Assembly (NCBI RefSeq): GCF_030316845.1
Contig: NZ_JASZYS010000017.1
Span: 103,694-167,693 of the forward strand
DNA: 64,000 bases
Reading direction: 5' to 3'
Source: Variovorax davisae
GTDB lineage: Bacteria; Pseudomonadota; Gammaproteobacteria; Burkholderiales; Burkholderiaceae_C
This document shows, in pieces, positions 57,050-64,000 of this stretch; positions within the stretch are counted from its first letter, which is position 1; every line of letters begins with the position of its first letter. The notes beneath the pieces were generated by a model. It was not told the origin of the DNA. It saw only the letters and a program-made list of their open reading frames with translations, and did not search any database. The position numbers were made by a program, and so were the translations under genes.

Positions 57050-58207
57050 GTGCCAGACCTGTCCAAGATCACGACCATCGAAGACCTGCGAGCCATCGCC
57101 AAGCGCCGCGTGCCACGCATGTTCTACGACTACGCCGACTCCGGCGCCTGGACCGAAGGCACCTACCGCGCCAACGAGAGCGACTTCCAGAAGATCCTGC
57201 TGCGCCAGCGCGTGGCGGTCAACATGGAAGGGCGCTCGACCCGCACCACGATGATCGGCCAGGAGGTCGCGATGCCGGTGGCGATCGCCCCGACCGGCCT
57301 CACCGGGATGCAGCATGCCGACGGCGAGATCCACGGCGCGCGGGCGGCCAAGGCCTTCGGCATCCCGTTCACACTCTCGACCATGAGCATCTGCTCGCTC
57401 GAGGACATCGCCGAGAAGACCGATCGCCATCCCTTCTGGTTCCAGCTCTACGTGATGCGCGACCGCGACTTCATCGAGCGCCTGATCGAGCGCGCCCGCG
57501 CCGCCAACGTGAGCGCGCTGCAGCTCACGCTCGACCTCCAGATCCTCGGCCAGCGCCACAAGGACATCAAGAACGGCCTCACGGCCCCGCCCAAGCCGAC
57601 GCTGAAGAACCTCATGAACCTGGCGACCAAGCCGCGCTGGTGCATGGGCATGCTGGGCACCAAGCGCCGCACCTTCGGCAACATCGCGGGCCACGCCAAG
57701 GGCGTGAAGGACTTGTCTTCGCTGTCGTCATGGACCGCCGAGCAGTTCGACCCCACGCTCAGCTGGGCCGACGTCGAGTGGATCAAGAAGCTCTGGGGCG
57801 GCAAGCTGATCCTCAAGGGCATCATGGACGTCGAGGACGCCCGCCTGGCAGCGGCCAGCGGCGCCGACGCACTGATCGTCTCCAACCACGGCGGCCGCCA
57901 GCTCGACGGCGCGCCCTCCTCGATCGCGGCGCTGCCGGCGATCGCCGAGGCGGTGGGCACCGAGATCGAAGTCTGGATGGACGGCGGCATCCGCAGCGGC
58001 CAGGACGTGCTCAAGGCGCGCGCACTGGGCGCCCACGGCACCATGATCGGCCGCAGCTTCCTGTACGGCCTCGGCGCCTACGGCGAGGCCGGCGTGACCC
58101 GCGCGCTGCAGATCATCCACAAGGAACTCGACATCACGATGGCCTTCTGCGGCCGCACGCAGATCGACCAGGTCGACTCCAGCATCCTCTTGCCCGGCAC
58201 GTTCTGA
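57050..58207 (+). CDS. lldD: FMN-dependent alpha-hydroxy-acid dehydrogenase (L-lactate dehydrogenase family)
   Basis: This 385-residue protein of the FMN alpha-hydroxy-acid oxidase family starts at a GTG (57050) with AGGAG upstream. It shows IAPTGLTGMQHADGE, the FMN-binding LKGIMDVEDA, the catalytic histidine H280 in VSNHGGRQLDG and DGGIRSGQDVLKA. Likely substrates are L-lactate, glycolate or mandelate. It precedes a MHS-family carboxylate transporter, which suggests uptake and oxidation of a hydroxy acid. Its 5' gap is shared with cynS. Confidence 0.92.
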   Translation: MPDLSKITTIEDLRAIAKRRVPRMFYDYADSGAWTEGTYRANESDFQKILLRQRVAVNMEGRSTRTTMIGQEVAMPVAIAPTGLTGMQHADGEIHGARAAKAFGIPFTLSTMSICSLEDIAEKTDRHPFWFQLYVMRDRDFIERLIERARAANVSALQLTLDLQILGQRHKDIKNGLTAPPKPTLKNLMNLATKPRWCMGMLGTKRRTFGNIAGHAKGVKDLSSLSSWTAEQFDPTLSWADVEWIKKLWGGKLILKGIMDVEDARLAAASGADALIVSNHGGRQLDGAPSSIAALPAIAEAVGTEIEVWMDGGIRSGQDVLKARALGAHGTMIGRSFLYGLGAYGEAGVTRALQIIHKELDITMAFCGRTQIDQVDSSILLPGTF

Positions 58208-58308
58208 AGACGCACTGCCAGCCGGGTCACGGTCCCGGCCGACAGCATCGGCGGGCTGCATGGGGCATCATCGGAAGCGCCATAACAACTCGATAGAAGC
58301 ACTTCTCC

Positions 58309-59649
58309 ATGAGCTCCGCCGCGTCCGCCGCGGGGACGGCTGCCGCCGTCGATCCCGCCGCCTCCCACCGCCCCTACACCACCGAAGAAAAGCGCCACCG
58401 CATCTTCGCGATCATGGCCGCCTCTTCGGGCAACCTGGTCGAGTGGTTCGACTTCTACGTCTACGCCTTCAGCGCGCTCTATTTCGCGCCCTCCTTCTTC
58501 CCCAAGTCCGACCCGACCGCGCAGTTGCTCAACACCGCGGGCGTGTTCGCCGCCGGCTTCCTGATGCGCCCGATCGGCGGCTGGCTGTTCGGCCGCGTCG
58601 CCGACCGCTACGGCCGCCGCACCTCGATGCTGATCTCGGTCACGATGATGTGCGCCGGCTCGCTCGCCATCGCCTGCCTGCCCACCTACGCGGCCATCGG
58701 CGCCTGGGCGCCCTTCCTGCTGCTGGTCTGCCGGCTGTTCCAGGGCCTGTCGGTGGGCGGCGAGTACGGCACCACCGCCACCTACATGAGCGAGGTCGCG
58801 CTGCGCGGCCAGCGCGGCTTCTTCTCGTCCTTCCAGTACGTCACGCTGATCGGCGGCCAGCTGCTGGCGGTGCTGGTCATCGTGGTGCTCGAACAGCTGC
58901 TGAGCGAGGCCGAGCTGAAGGCCTGGGGCTGGCGCATCCCCTTCGTGATCGGCGCCATCGCGGCGGTGGTGGCGCTTTTCCTGCGCCGCACCTTGCACGA
59001 GACGCAAAGCGCCGAGTCGCGCGCCAACAAGGAGGCCGGCAGCCTCGCGGGACTCTTCAAGCATCACAAGGCCGCCTTCTTCACGGTGCTCGGCTACACC
59101 GCCGGCGGCTCGCTGATCTTCTACACCTTCACGACCTACATGCAGAAGTACCTGGTCAACACGGTCGGCCTGCCGATCAAGACCACCAGCTATGTGATGA
59201 CGGTCGCGCTGTTCGTCTACATGTGCATGCAGCCGCTGTTCGGCGCGCTGTCCGACCGCATCGGCCGGCGCACCAACATGCTGCTGTTCGGCGGCCTGGG
59301 CGCCGTGGCGACGGTGCCGATCCTGACCGCGCTGCAGAACGTCACCAGCCCCGTCGCGGCCTTCCTGCTGATCATCCTGGCGCTGGCGATCGTGAGCTTC
59401 TACACCTCCATCAGCGGCATCGTGAAGGCCGAGATGTTCCCGCCCGAGGTGCGCGCGCTGGGCGTCGGGCTGGCCTATGCGGTGGCCAATGCGATCTTCG
59501 GCGGCTCGGCCGAATACGTCGCGCTGGGGTTGAAGTCGATCGGCCACGAGAGCGCCTTCTTCTGGTACGTGACCGGCATGATGGTGCTGGCCTTCGCGGT
59601 CGCCTGGCGGCTGCCGAAGCAGGCCTCCTACCTGCACCACGACCACTGA
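58309..59649 (+). CDS. MHS-family (KgtP-like) carboxylate:proton symporter
   Basis: This 446-residue major facilitator has 12 predicted helices. Family features are SGNLVEWFDFYVYAFSALYF in helix one and FLMRPIGGWLFGRVADRYGRR at the 2-3 loop. VGGEYGTTATYMSE in helix four and DRIGRRTN at the 8-9 loop also fit. Members import alpha-ketoglutarate, citrate, proline/betaine or shikimate. Its position 101 bp after lldD hints at a hydroxy- or keto-acid. A 20-residue Ala-rich N-terminus is non-conserved. Confidence 0.92.
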   Translation: MSSAASAAGTAAAVDPAASHRPYTTEEKRHRIFAIMAASSGNLVEWFDFYVYAFSALYFAPSFFPKSDPTAQLLNTAGVFAAGFLMRPIGGWLFGRVADRYGRRTSMLISVTMMCAGSLAIACLPTYAAIGAWAPFLLLVCRLFQGLSVGGEYGTTATYMSEVALRGQRGFFSSFQYVTLIGGQLLAVLVIVVLEQLLSEAELKAWGWRIPFVIGAIAAVVALFLRRTLHETQSAESRANKEAGSLAGLFKHHKAAFFTVLGYTAGGSLIFYTFTTYMQKYLVNTVGLPIKTTSYVMTVALFVYMCMQPLFGALSDRIGRRTNMLLFGGLGAVATVPILTALQNVTSPVAAFLLIILALAIVSFYTSISGIVKAEMFPPEVRALGVGLAYAVANAIFGGSAEYVALGLKSIGHESAFFWYVTGMMVLAFAVAWRLPKQASYLHHDH

Positions 59650-59650
59650 A

Positions 59651-60211
59651 TCAGGCTTCGGCTTCCCACATCGTCGGGTAGCGGCGGATGAAGCCGTCCG
59701 GCGTGACCTCGAGCATCGCCTCGTAGTCGAAGCGTGGCGCGGCGTACCAGTAGTCGCTGTCGCTGCGCCGCTCGTAGCGCTGCTGCAGCTCGGTCAGGCC
59801 GCCGCCGTCGAGGTCGAGCCAGGCCACCGGCGCGTCGGCGGCCTCGCCGGCCGCCAGGTGCAGCCGGCGCAGCTGCAGCAGGTTGGTCGCCGGCGTGAAG
59901 CCGAGGTCGAGATCGACGCAGTGGCCGAGTTCGGCCACCGGCACGTCATTGAGCTTCCAGCCGCCATGGGCATCGTGGACGATCGACAGGTCGATCGCCT
60001 CCCCGCCGAGCCAGCCGCGCACCGTGCACCACTGGGTGTGCCAGGCGCGGTCGCAGCGCACGCGGTAGTGCAGCTGGGCGACCCGGCCGTCCTCGTGGCG
60101 GAAGGCGGCCCCGCCGTCGATCTGCCAGTTCTCGCCCGCGCGCTCGAGCCGGCAGACGTCGTGGCCCGGTTGCCCGAGCCGGCGCCAGAGGATCGTTGCG
60201 AGCGTCTGCAT
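59651..60211 (-). CDS. Putative glycolipid-binding (DUF1089) protein
   Basis: This protein of 186 residues matches the putative glycolipid-binding family in its opening ATILWRRLGQPGHDVCRLE, the VRGWLGGEAIDLSIVHD segment and the closing FDYEAMLEVTPDGFIRRYP. The family is cytoplasmic with no known biochemical role. An alternative ATG four codons upstream at 60223 is possible. It converges on the MHS transporter gene with one base between, and is divergent from dinB. Confidence 0.82.
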   Translation of the reverse strand: MQTLATILWRRLGQPGHDVCRLERAGENWQIDGGAAFRHEDGRVAQLHYRVRCDRAWHTQWCTVRGWLGGEAIDLSIVHDAHGGWKLNDVPVAELGHCVDLDLGFTPATNLLQLRRLHLAAGEAADAPVAWLDLDGGGLTELQQRYERRSDSDYWYAAPRFDYEAMLEVTPDGFIRRYPTMWEAEA

Positions 60212-60284
60212 GGGCCGGATCATGGCACCGGCATGCCATCCAGCGCAAGCCTCGCCAAGGCAACGCTGGGCGACAATCGACGGC

Positions 60285-61529
60285 GTGACGACCGCACCGA
60301 TCCGCCGCATCGCCCACCTCGACATGGACGCCTTCTATGCCTCGGTCGAACTGCTGCGCTACCCGCAGCTCAAGGGCCTGCCGATGGTGATCGGCGGCGG
60401 CCGGCGCAAGGTCGACGAGGCCCTGCGCGCCGTGCCCGAGGGCGGCACCCTGGCCGACATCCCGGTGGCCGCCTTCCCGCTGCTCAAGGACTACGCCGGC
60501 CGCGGCGTGATCACCACCGCCACCTACCCGGCACGCCAGTTCGGGATCGGCTCGGCGATGGGACTCATGAAGGCCGCCAAGCTGTGTCCGCAGGCGCTGA
60601 TCCTGCCGGTGGATTTCGACGAATACCGCCGGTACTCGCGCCGCTTCAAGGAGGTCATCACCGAGATCGCCCCGCTGATGGAGGACCGCGGCGTCGACGA
60701 GGTCTACATCGACTTCACAGAGGTGCCGGGCGGCCAGCGCGAAGGCGGGCGGGTGCTGGCCCGGCTGATCCAGAAGTCGATCTTCGAGGCCACCGGCCTG
60801 AGCTGCTCGATCGGCGTCGCACCCAACAAGCTGCTGGCCAAGATGGCCAGCGAGTTCGACAAGCCGAACGGCATCTCGATCGTCTTCGAGCACGACCTGC
60901 AGGCCCGCATCTGGCCGCTGCCGTGCCGCAAGGTCAACGGCATCGGACCGAAGGCCGACGAGAAGCTGCAGGGCCACGGCATCCACACCATCGGCGAGCT
61001 CGCCGCGAAAGAGCGCGACTGGCTCGTCGCCCACTTCGGCAAGGCCACCGGCGCCTGGATGCACGAGGTCGCCTGGGGCCGCGACGAACGGCCGGTCGTG
61101 ACCGAGAGCGAGCCGGTGTCGATGAGCCGGGAGACCACCTTCGAGCGCGACCTGCACGCCGTGCGCGACCGGGCCGAGCTCGGCGCCATCTTCACCCGCC
61201 TGTGCGAGCAGCTGGCGGCGGACCTGCAGCGCAAGGGCTATGTCGGCAAGACCATCGGCATCAAGCTGCGCTACGGCGACTTCAGGATCGCGACCCGCGA
61301 CCAGACCATCGAATGCTTCACGGCCGATGCGAAGGCGATCCGCCGGATCGCCGGCCAATGCCTCAAGCGGGTGCCGCTCGAGCGGCCGTTGCGCCTGCTC
61401 GGCGTGCGCGTGGGCACGCTGGCCAAGGCCGGCGAAGCCGACGCCGAGCCGGTGGCCCCAGCCGGCACGGTGCGCCGCGGCAAACCGGCGGCCGACGAGG
61501 CGGCCGCGCAGACCGCCTCCTTGTTCTAG
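60285..61529 (+). CDS. dinB: DNA polymerase IV (Y family)
   Basis: This 414-residue translesion polymerase starts at a GTG giving (Met)TTAPIRRIAHLDMDAFYASVE. The catalytic acidic residues are D13 in the first motif and D138/E139 in VDEVYID. The helix-hairpin-helix region KVNGIGPKADEKLQGHG and little-finger domain are present. Between VIGGG (36-40) and the AGRGVITTATYPAR motif (71-84) lie about 30 residues that E. coli DinB lacks. No clear LexA box is seen in the 73-bp gap upstream. The 3' end overlaps the convergent nucleoside permease gene by 4 bp. Confidence 0.94.
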   Translation: MTTAPIRRIAHLDMDAFYASVELLRYPQLKGLPMVIGGGRRKVDEALRAVPEGGTLADIPVAAFPLLKDYAGRGVITTATYPARQFGIGSAMGLMKAAKLCPQALILPVDFDEYRRYSRRFKEVITEIAPLMEDRGVDEVYIDFTEVPGGQREGGRVLARLIQKSIFEATGLSCSIGVAPNKLLAKMASEFDKPNGISIVFEHDLQARIWPLPCRKVNGIGPKADEKLQGHGIHTIGELAAKERDWLVAHFGKATGAWMHEVAWGRDERPVVTESEPVSMSRETTFERDLHAVRDRAELGAIFTRLCEQLAADLQRKGYVGKTIGIKLRYGDFRIATRDQTIECFTADAKAIRRIAGQCLKRVPLERPLRLLGVRVGTLAKAGEADAEPVAPAGTVRRGKPAADEAAAQTASLF

Positions 61530-62563
61530 CGCGCCGGAAGCGCCGGCACGCCGGCCTGCCACTGCGGCCAGTCGGCCACGATGTGATCGACCACGCGGCT
61601 GCCGACGAGCTCGATGTTCTGGACCGTCTCGGCGAAACCGCCCGCGGTTTCGCCCGGCGCCGGATCCAGATGCTGCAGCGTGGTCTCGCGCGGGTTGCCC
61701 TGGTCGAAATTGACCGCCCCGCGCAGGCTCATCACCCGGTCGGTCCCGTGCTGCCGCTTGATCACCAGCGTGATCGCGGCCGCTTCCATCTCGGTGATCA
61801 CGTAGTCGTCGGCGCCATACAGCTTGGCGATGTATTGCGCCTGGTTCGACATGCCCGGCCCGTGGAAGAAGGTGTCGCCGGTCATGTGGGTGCCGGTGCC
61901 GACGAAGGGCGCGCGGCGCGCCGCCGCCTGCGGGTAGCGCAGCCGGTAGGCCTTGGCCGAGTCGGAGTCCTTCAGCGGCGTGTCGGCCGAGAGCTTCATC
62001 GCCCAGGCCACCAGCGTCGGGTTGAGCTTGAAGCGGCGGTACTCCTCGTAGCCCTTGCGCGGCATGAAGGTCGGCTCGCCGGCCTTGTTCTCCTCCGGCG
62101 CCCAGCGATGCCCGAGGTCGTAGTCGACCAGCCAGGTGGCCCAGCTGACCTCGCCGATGGTGCCGCGCGACGGCGGCGTGCCCGCCACGCCCGAGATCAC
62201 GTAGTAGGCCTTCGAGAAGTCGAACTTCGGACTCGTCAGGATGGCCTGCATCGACGACGACGAGTTGACCTTGCCCATGCCGAGCACCGCTCCGCAGACG
62301 CCGTCCGGGTTGCAATACACGGGCTGCAGCGCGCCGGGCACCGTGACCGGCACGGCGTCCTTCCAGTAGCGCTCGTACCAGTGCTGGAACTCGCCGGCAC
62401 GGTCGCCGGTGTTCTGGCCGATCTCGAACATGGCGCCAACGAAGACCTTGACCTTGACCGGTTCGGCGACGCGCGTCGGCGCCACCGAGGTGCACGCCGC
62501 AGCGAGCACCGCCACGGCAGGAAGCGCACCCCAGCGGGCGCGACGAGACCAGACTGACGACAT
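61526..62563 (-). CDS. Purine nucleoside permease (NUP family) lipoprotein
   Basis: This 345-residue secreted protein has a lipobox LAAAC (Cys about 23). The mature part starts VKVKVFVGAMFEIGQNTGDRAGEF, the opening of the NUP family, followed by AYYVISGVAGTPP, GDTFFHGP and YVITEMEAAAI. The fold resembles nucleoside phosphorylases, while the fungal members transport purine nucleosides. In bacteria it may bind or cleave nucleosides in the periplasm. GGAG precedes the ATG at 62563. It is divergent from the topoisomerase gene (160-bp gap). Confidence 0.88.
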   Translation of the reverse strand: MSSVWSRRARWGALPAVAVLAAACTSVAPTRVAEPVKVKVFVGAMFEIGQNTGDRAGEFQHWYERYWKDAVPVTVPGALQPVYCNPDGVCGAVLGMGKVNSSSSMQAILTSPKFDFSKAYYVISGVAGTPPSRGTIGEVSWATWLVDYDLGHRWAPEENKAGEPTFMPRKGYEEYRRFKLNPTLVAWAMKLSADTPLKDSDSAKAYRLRYPQAAARRAPFVGTGTHMTGDTFFHGPGMSNQAQYIAKLYGADDYVITEMEAAAITLVIKRQHGTDRVMSLRGAVNFDQGNPRETTLQHLDPAPGETAGGFAETVQNIELVGSRVVDHIVADWPQWQAGVPALPAR

Positions 62564-62723
62564 GGAAAACTCCGGGAAAAAGGGGAATGGACAGGAAAGA
62601 AAGGACGCGGCCGCGGGCGGGCATCGCACCGGCAACACTTGCGGCGTCCTACAGCGGTGCGCCGACCTCGGCGGCAGGCTCTGAAGCCTGTCCGCTTGTT
62701 CGGTCGAGATTGTCGCAAACACC

Positions 62724-63842
62724 ATGCCCACCGTGAATCAACGCCCCGTTCCCCTTGCCAATGGACTGGTCTACGTGAACCCCGACATGCCGGGCTGGAG
62801 CCGGGTCCGCCGGGGCGCCGGTTTTCGCTATCGGGACACCGGCGGCAACTGGCTGCGCGACGACGGCGAGATCCTGCGTATTCGCCGCCTGGCAATTCCT
62901 CCGGCCTACGACAAGGTGTGGATCTGCCCGGTCGCGAACGGACATCTGCAGGCCACCGGGATCGACGCCCGAGGCCGCAAACAGTACCGCTATCACGTCG
63001 AATGGCGCCAGTTGAAGGACGAAAGCAAATTCGAGCGGCTGGAAGCCTTCGGCCGGGCGCTGCCCGCGATCCGCCGCCGCGTGGCACGCGACCTGGCCTC
63101 CGGCGCCAAGACGGCACCGCTGTCGCGGCCATTGGTCCTGGCCACCCTGGTGCGGCTGCTCGACACCACCTTCCTGCGCGTGGGCAACGAGGAATACGCC
63201 AGCAGCAACGGCTCCTACGGCCTCACGACGCTGCGCAACAAGCACGTCGACATCCAGGGCAGCGCGCTCAAGCTGCGCTTCCGGGGCAAAAGCGGAGTCA
63301 TGCACGAGGCCCGGGTGGACGATGCGCGCATCGCGACGATCGTGCGCAGGTGCCAGCAGCTGCCCGGCCAGGAGTTGTTCCAATACCCATCGGATGACGG
63401 CACACCGCGCGCCATCTCGTCCACAGATGTGAACGACTACTTGCGTCATATCGCCGACGGCGACTTCACCGCCAAGGATTTCCGCACCTGGCATGGAACT
63501 GTTCAAGCGCTGGAGCTGACCCGCATCGCCTGCACCTCAGGGGAGCCGGACGCGGTGCGCTACAGCGCGAAGGAGATCCTCTCGGCGGTGGCGAAACAGC
63601 TGGGCAACACGCCGGCGGTCTGCAAGAAATCCTATGTGCATCCCGCTGTGCTGGCGCTCGGCAGCGCGCTGGCCGCCAAAAGCGACGCCATCGGGGAGAT
63701 CTGGACCCGGATCGGCGCGCGGACGCAGGGCAGGCGCCATCTGTATGCCGCGGAAGCCCGATTGCTGGAATTCCTGAGGCAACATCGGTTGGCGTCGAAA
63801 CGCAAAACCGGCGCGCCCAAAGCAAAACGCCCAGCCTTTTGA
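62724..63842 (+). CDS. DNA topoisomerase IB
   Basis: This 372-residue enzyme of the poxvirus-like type IB family relaxes supercoils through a 3'-phosphotyrosine intermediate. The active-site tyrosine is Y304 in CKKSYVHPAVL. Other catalytic residues are the arginine in RVGNEEYA, lysine in RFRGKSG, and Arg/His in DFRTWHGT. A Lys-rich tail ends the protein. The upstream gap holds a weak inverted repeat (CAGGCT/AGCCTG, 62675-62690) and no strong ribosome-binding site. It converges on the rRNA operon, whose terminator includes its last codons. Confidence 0.94.
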   Translation: MPTVNQRPVPLANGLVYVNPDMPGWSRVRRGAGFRYRDTGGNWLRDDGEILRIRRLAIPPAYDKVWICPVANGHLQATGIDARGRKQYRYHVEWRQLKDESKFERLEAFGRALPAIRRRVARDLASGAKTAPLSRPLVLATLVRLLDTTFLRVGNEEYASSNGSYGLTTLRNKHVDIQGSALKLRFRGKSGVMHEARVDDARIATIVRRCQQLPGQELFQYPSDDGTPRAISSTDVNDYLRHIADGDFTAKDFRTWHGTVQALELTRIACTSGEPDAVRYSAKEILSAVAKQLGNTPAVCKKSYVHPAVLALGSALAAKSDAIGEIWTRIGARTQGRRHLYAAEARLLEFLRQHRLASKRKTGAPKAKRPAF

Positions 63843-63853
63843 GGGGCTGGGCG
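63819..63853 (-). terminator. Rho-independent terminator of the rRNA operon
   Basis: On the minus strand CGCCCAGCC pairs over 9 bp with GGCTGGGCG around an 8-base loop, followed by TTTTGCTTT. It lies 16 bp after the 5S rRNA and overlaps the stop codon of the topoisomerase gene. On the plus strand the same stem could slow transcription out of that gene. Confidence 0.8.
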
Positions 63854-63868
63854 GATTGGGCTGTAAGA

Positions 63869-63982
63869 GCCTGACGATGACCTACTTTCACACGGGAACC
63901 CGCACTATCATCGGCGCTGAGTCGTTTCACTGTCCTGTTCGGGATGGGAAGGAGTGGGACCAACTCGCTATGGTCATCAGGC
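63869..63982 (-). rRNA. rrf: 5S ribosomal RNA
   Basis: The minus strand contains a full 5S rRNA of about 114 bases. It has the conserved CCCAUCCCGAACAGGACAGUG region of loops B and C, GAUGAUAGUGCGGGUUCCCGUGUGAAAGUAGG towards the 3' side (given here in two conserved blocks) and terminal complementary ends GCCUGAUGACC/GGUCAUCGUCAGGC. The 18 bases beyond it belong to the 23S-5S spacer, so the rest of the operon lies outside the window. Confidence 0.95.
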
Positions 63983-64000
63983 ATAAAGGGTTGTCACCTT

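Overview
This window comes from a GC-rich betaproteobacterial chromosome. The gene families and gene order fit Burkholderiales/Comamonadaceae, with a Variovorax-like organism the best guess. That placement is an inference from gene content and was not tested by alignment. Coding density is very high. Many genes overlap by 4 bp (ATGA/GTGA/TTGA junctions), and several genes use TTG or GTG starts. I saw no tRNA, CRISPR array, insertion sequence, prophage or integrase.

Layout. (1) Bases 1-12,500 are an exopolysaccharide/capsule locus of the colanic-acid (Wzx/Wzy) type. A plus-strand operon carries the end of manC, then fcl, a glycosyltransferase-like gene, a hexapeptide acyltransferase, two further GT-B glycosyltransferases, a Wzy-like polymerase and a WcaI-like transferase. 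It converges on a minus-strand wza-wzb-wzc export/phosphorelay operon. (2) Bases 12,700-16,800 hold hemC-hemD-hemX-hemY on the minus strand, divergent from ppc (16.9-19.7 kb). (3) A 72-residue membrane protein is translationally coupled to an 8.2-kb ndvB-type cyclic glucan synthase gene (20.1-28.3 kb). (4) An AI-2E family exporter, algR and algZ follow on the minus strand, divergent from argH. As I recall the Pseudomonas order argH-algZ-algR-hemC-hemD-hemX-hemY, that block is here interrupted by ppc, ndvB and the exporter gene. (5) Bases 33.0-36.2 kb form a nucleotide-sugar module: a GT2 glycosyltransferase, UDP-glucuronate decarboxylase and UDP-glucose dehydrogenase, together making UDP-xylose. 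(6) A secreted SGNH hydrolase and an OpgC-like glucan acyltransferase converge, followed by a giant thioester-containing alpha-2-macroglobulin and a small operon (DUF2277, PaaI thioesterase, methyltransferase) plus a LysE exporter. (7) Bases 46.3-55.1 kb hold a Liv-type ABC importer whose second permease and both ATPases are one polypeptide. It is divergent from a polysaccharide-deacetylase-family hydrolase, a GntR/FCD regulator and penicillin-binding protein 1C. (8) The last 9 kb carry a ketopantoate-reductase-family gene, cyanase, an alpha-hydroxy-acid dehydrogenase, an MHS-family carboxylate transporter, a glycolipid-binding protein, DinB, a purine nucleoside permease, topoisomerase IB and the 3' end of an rRNA operon (5S rRNA, minus strand).

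How the parts fit together. Much of the window concerns the cell envelope: EPS synthesis and export, periplasmic cyclic glucan (NdvB with a possible OpgC modifier), UDP-xylose for LPS or EPS, AlgZR two-component control, and A2M/PBP1C periplasmic defence and repair. The least explained elements are the small protein coupled to ndvB, the LivM-LivG-LivF fusion, paired direct repeats upstream of wza, an 8-bp tandem repeat upstream of the LysE gene, and a 38-codon ORF with a strong ribosome-binding site after pbpC.
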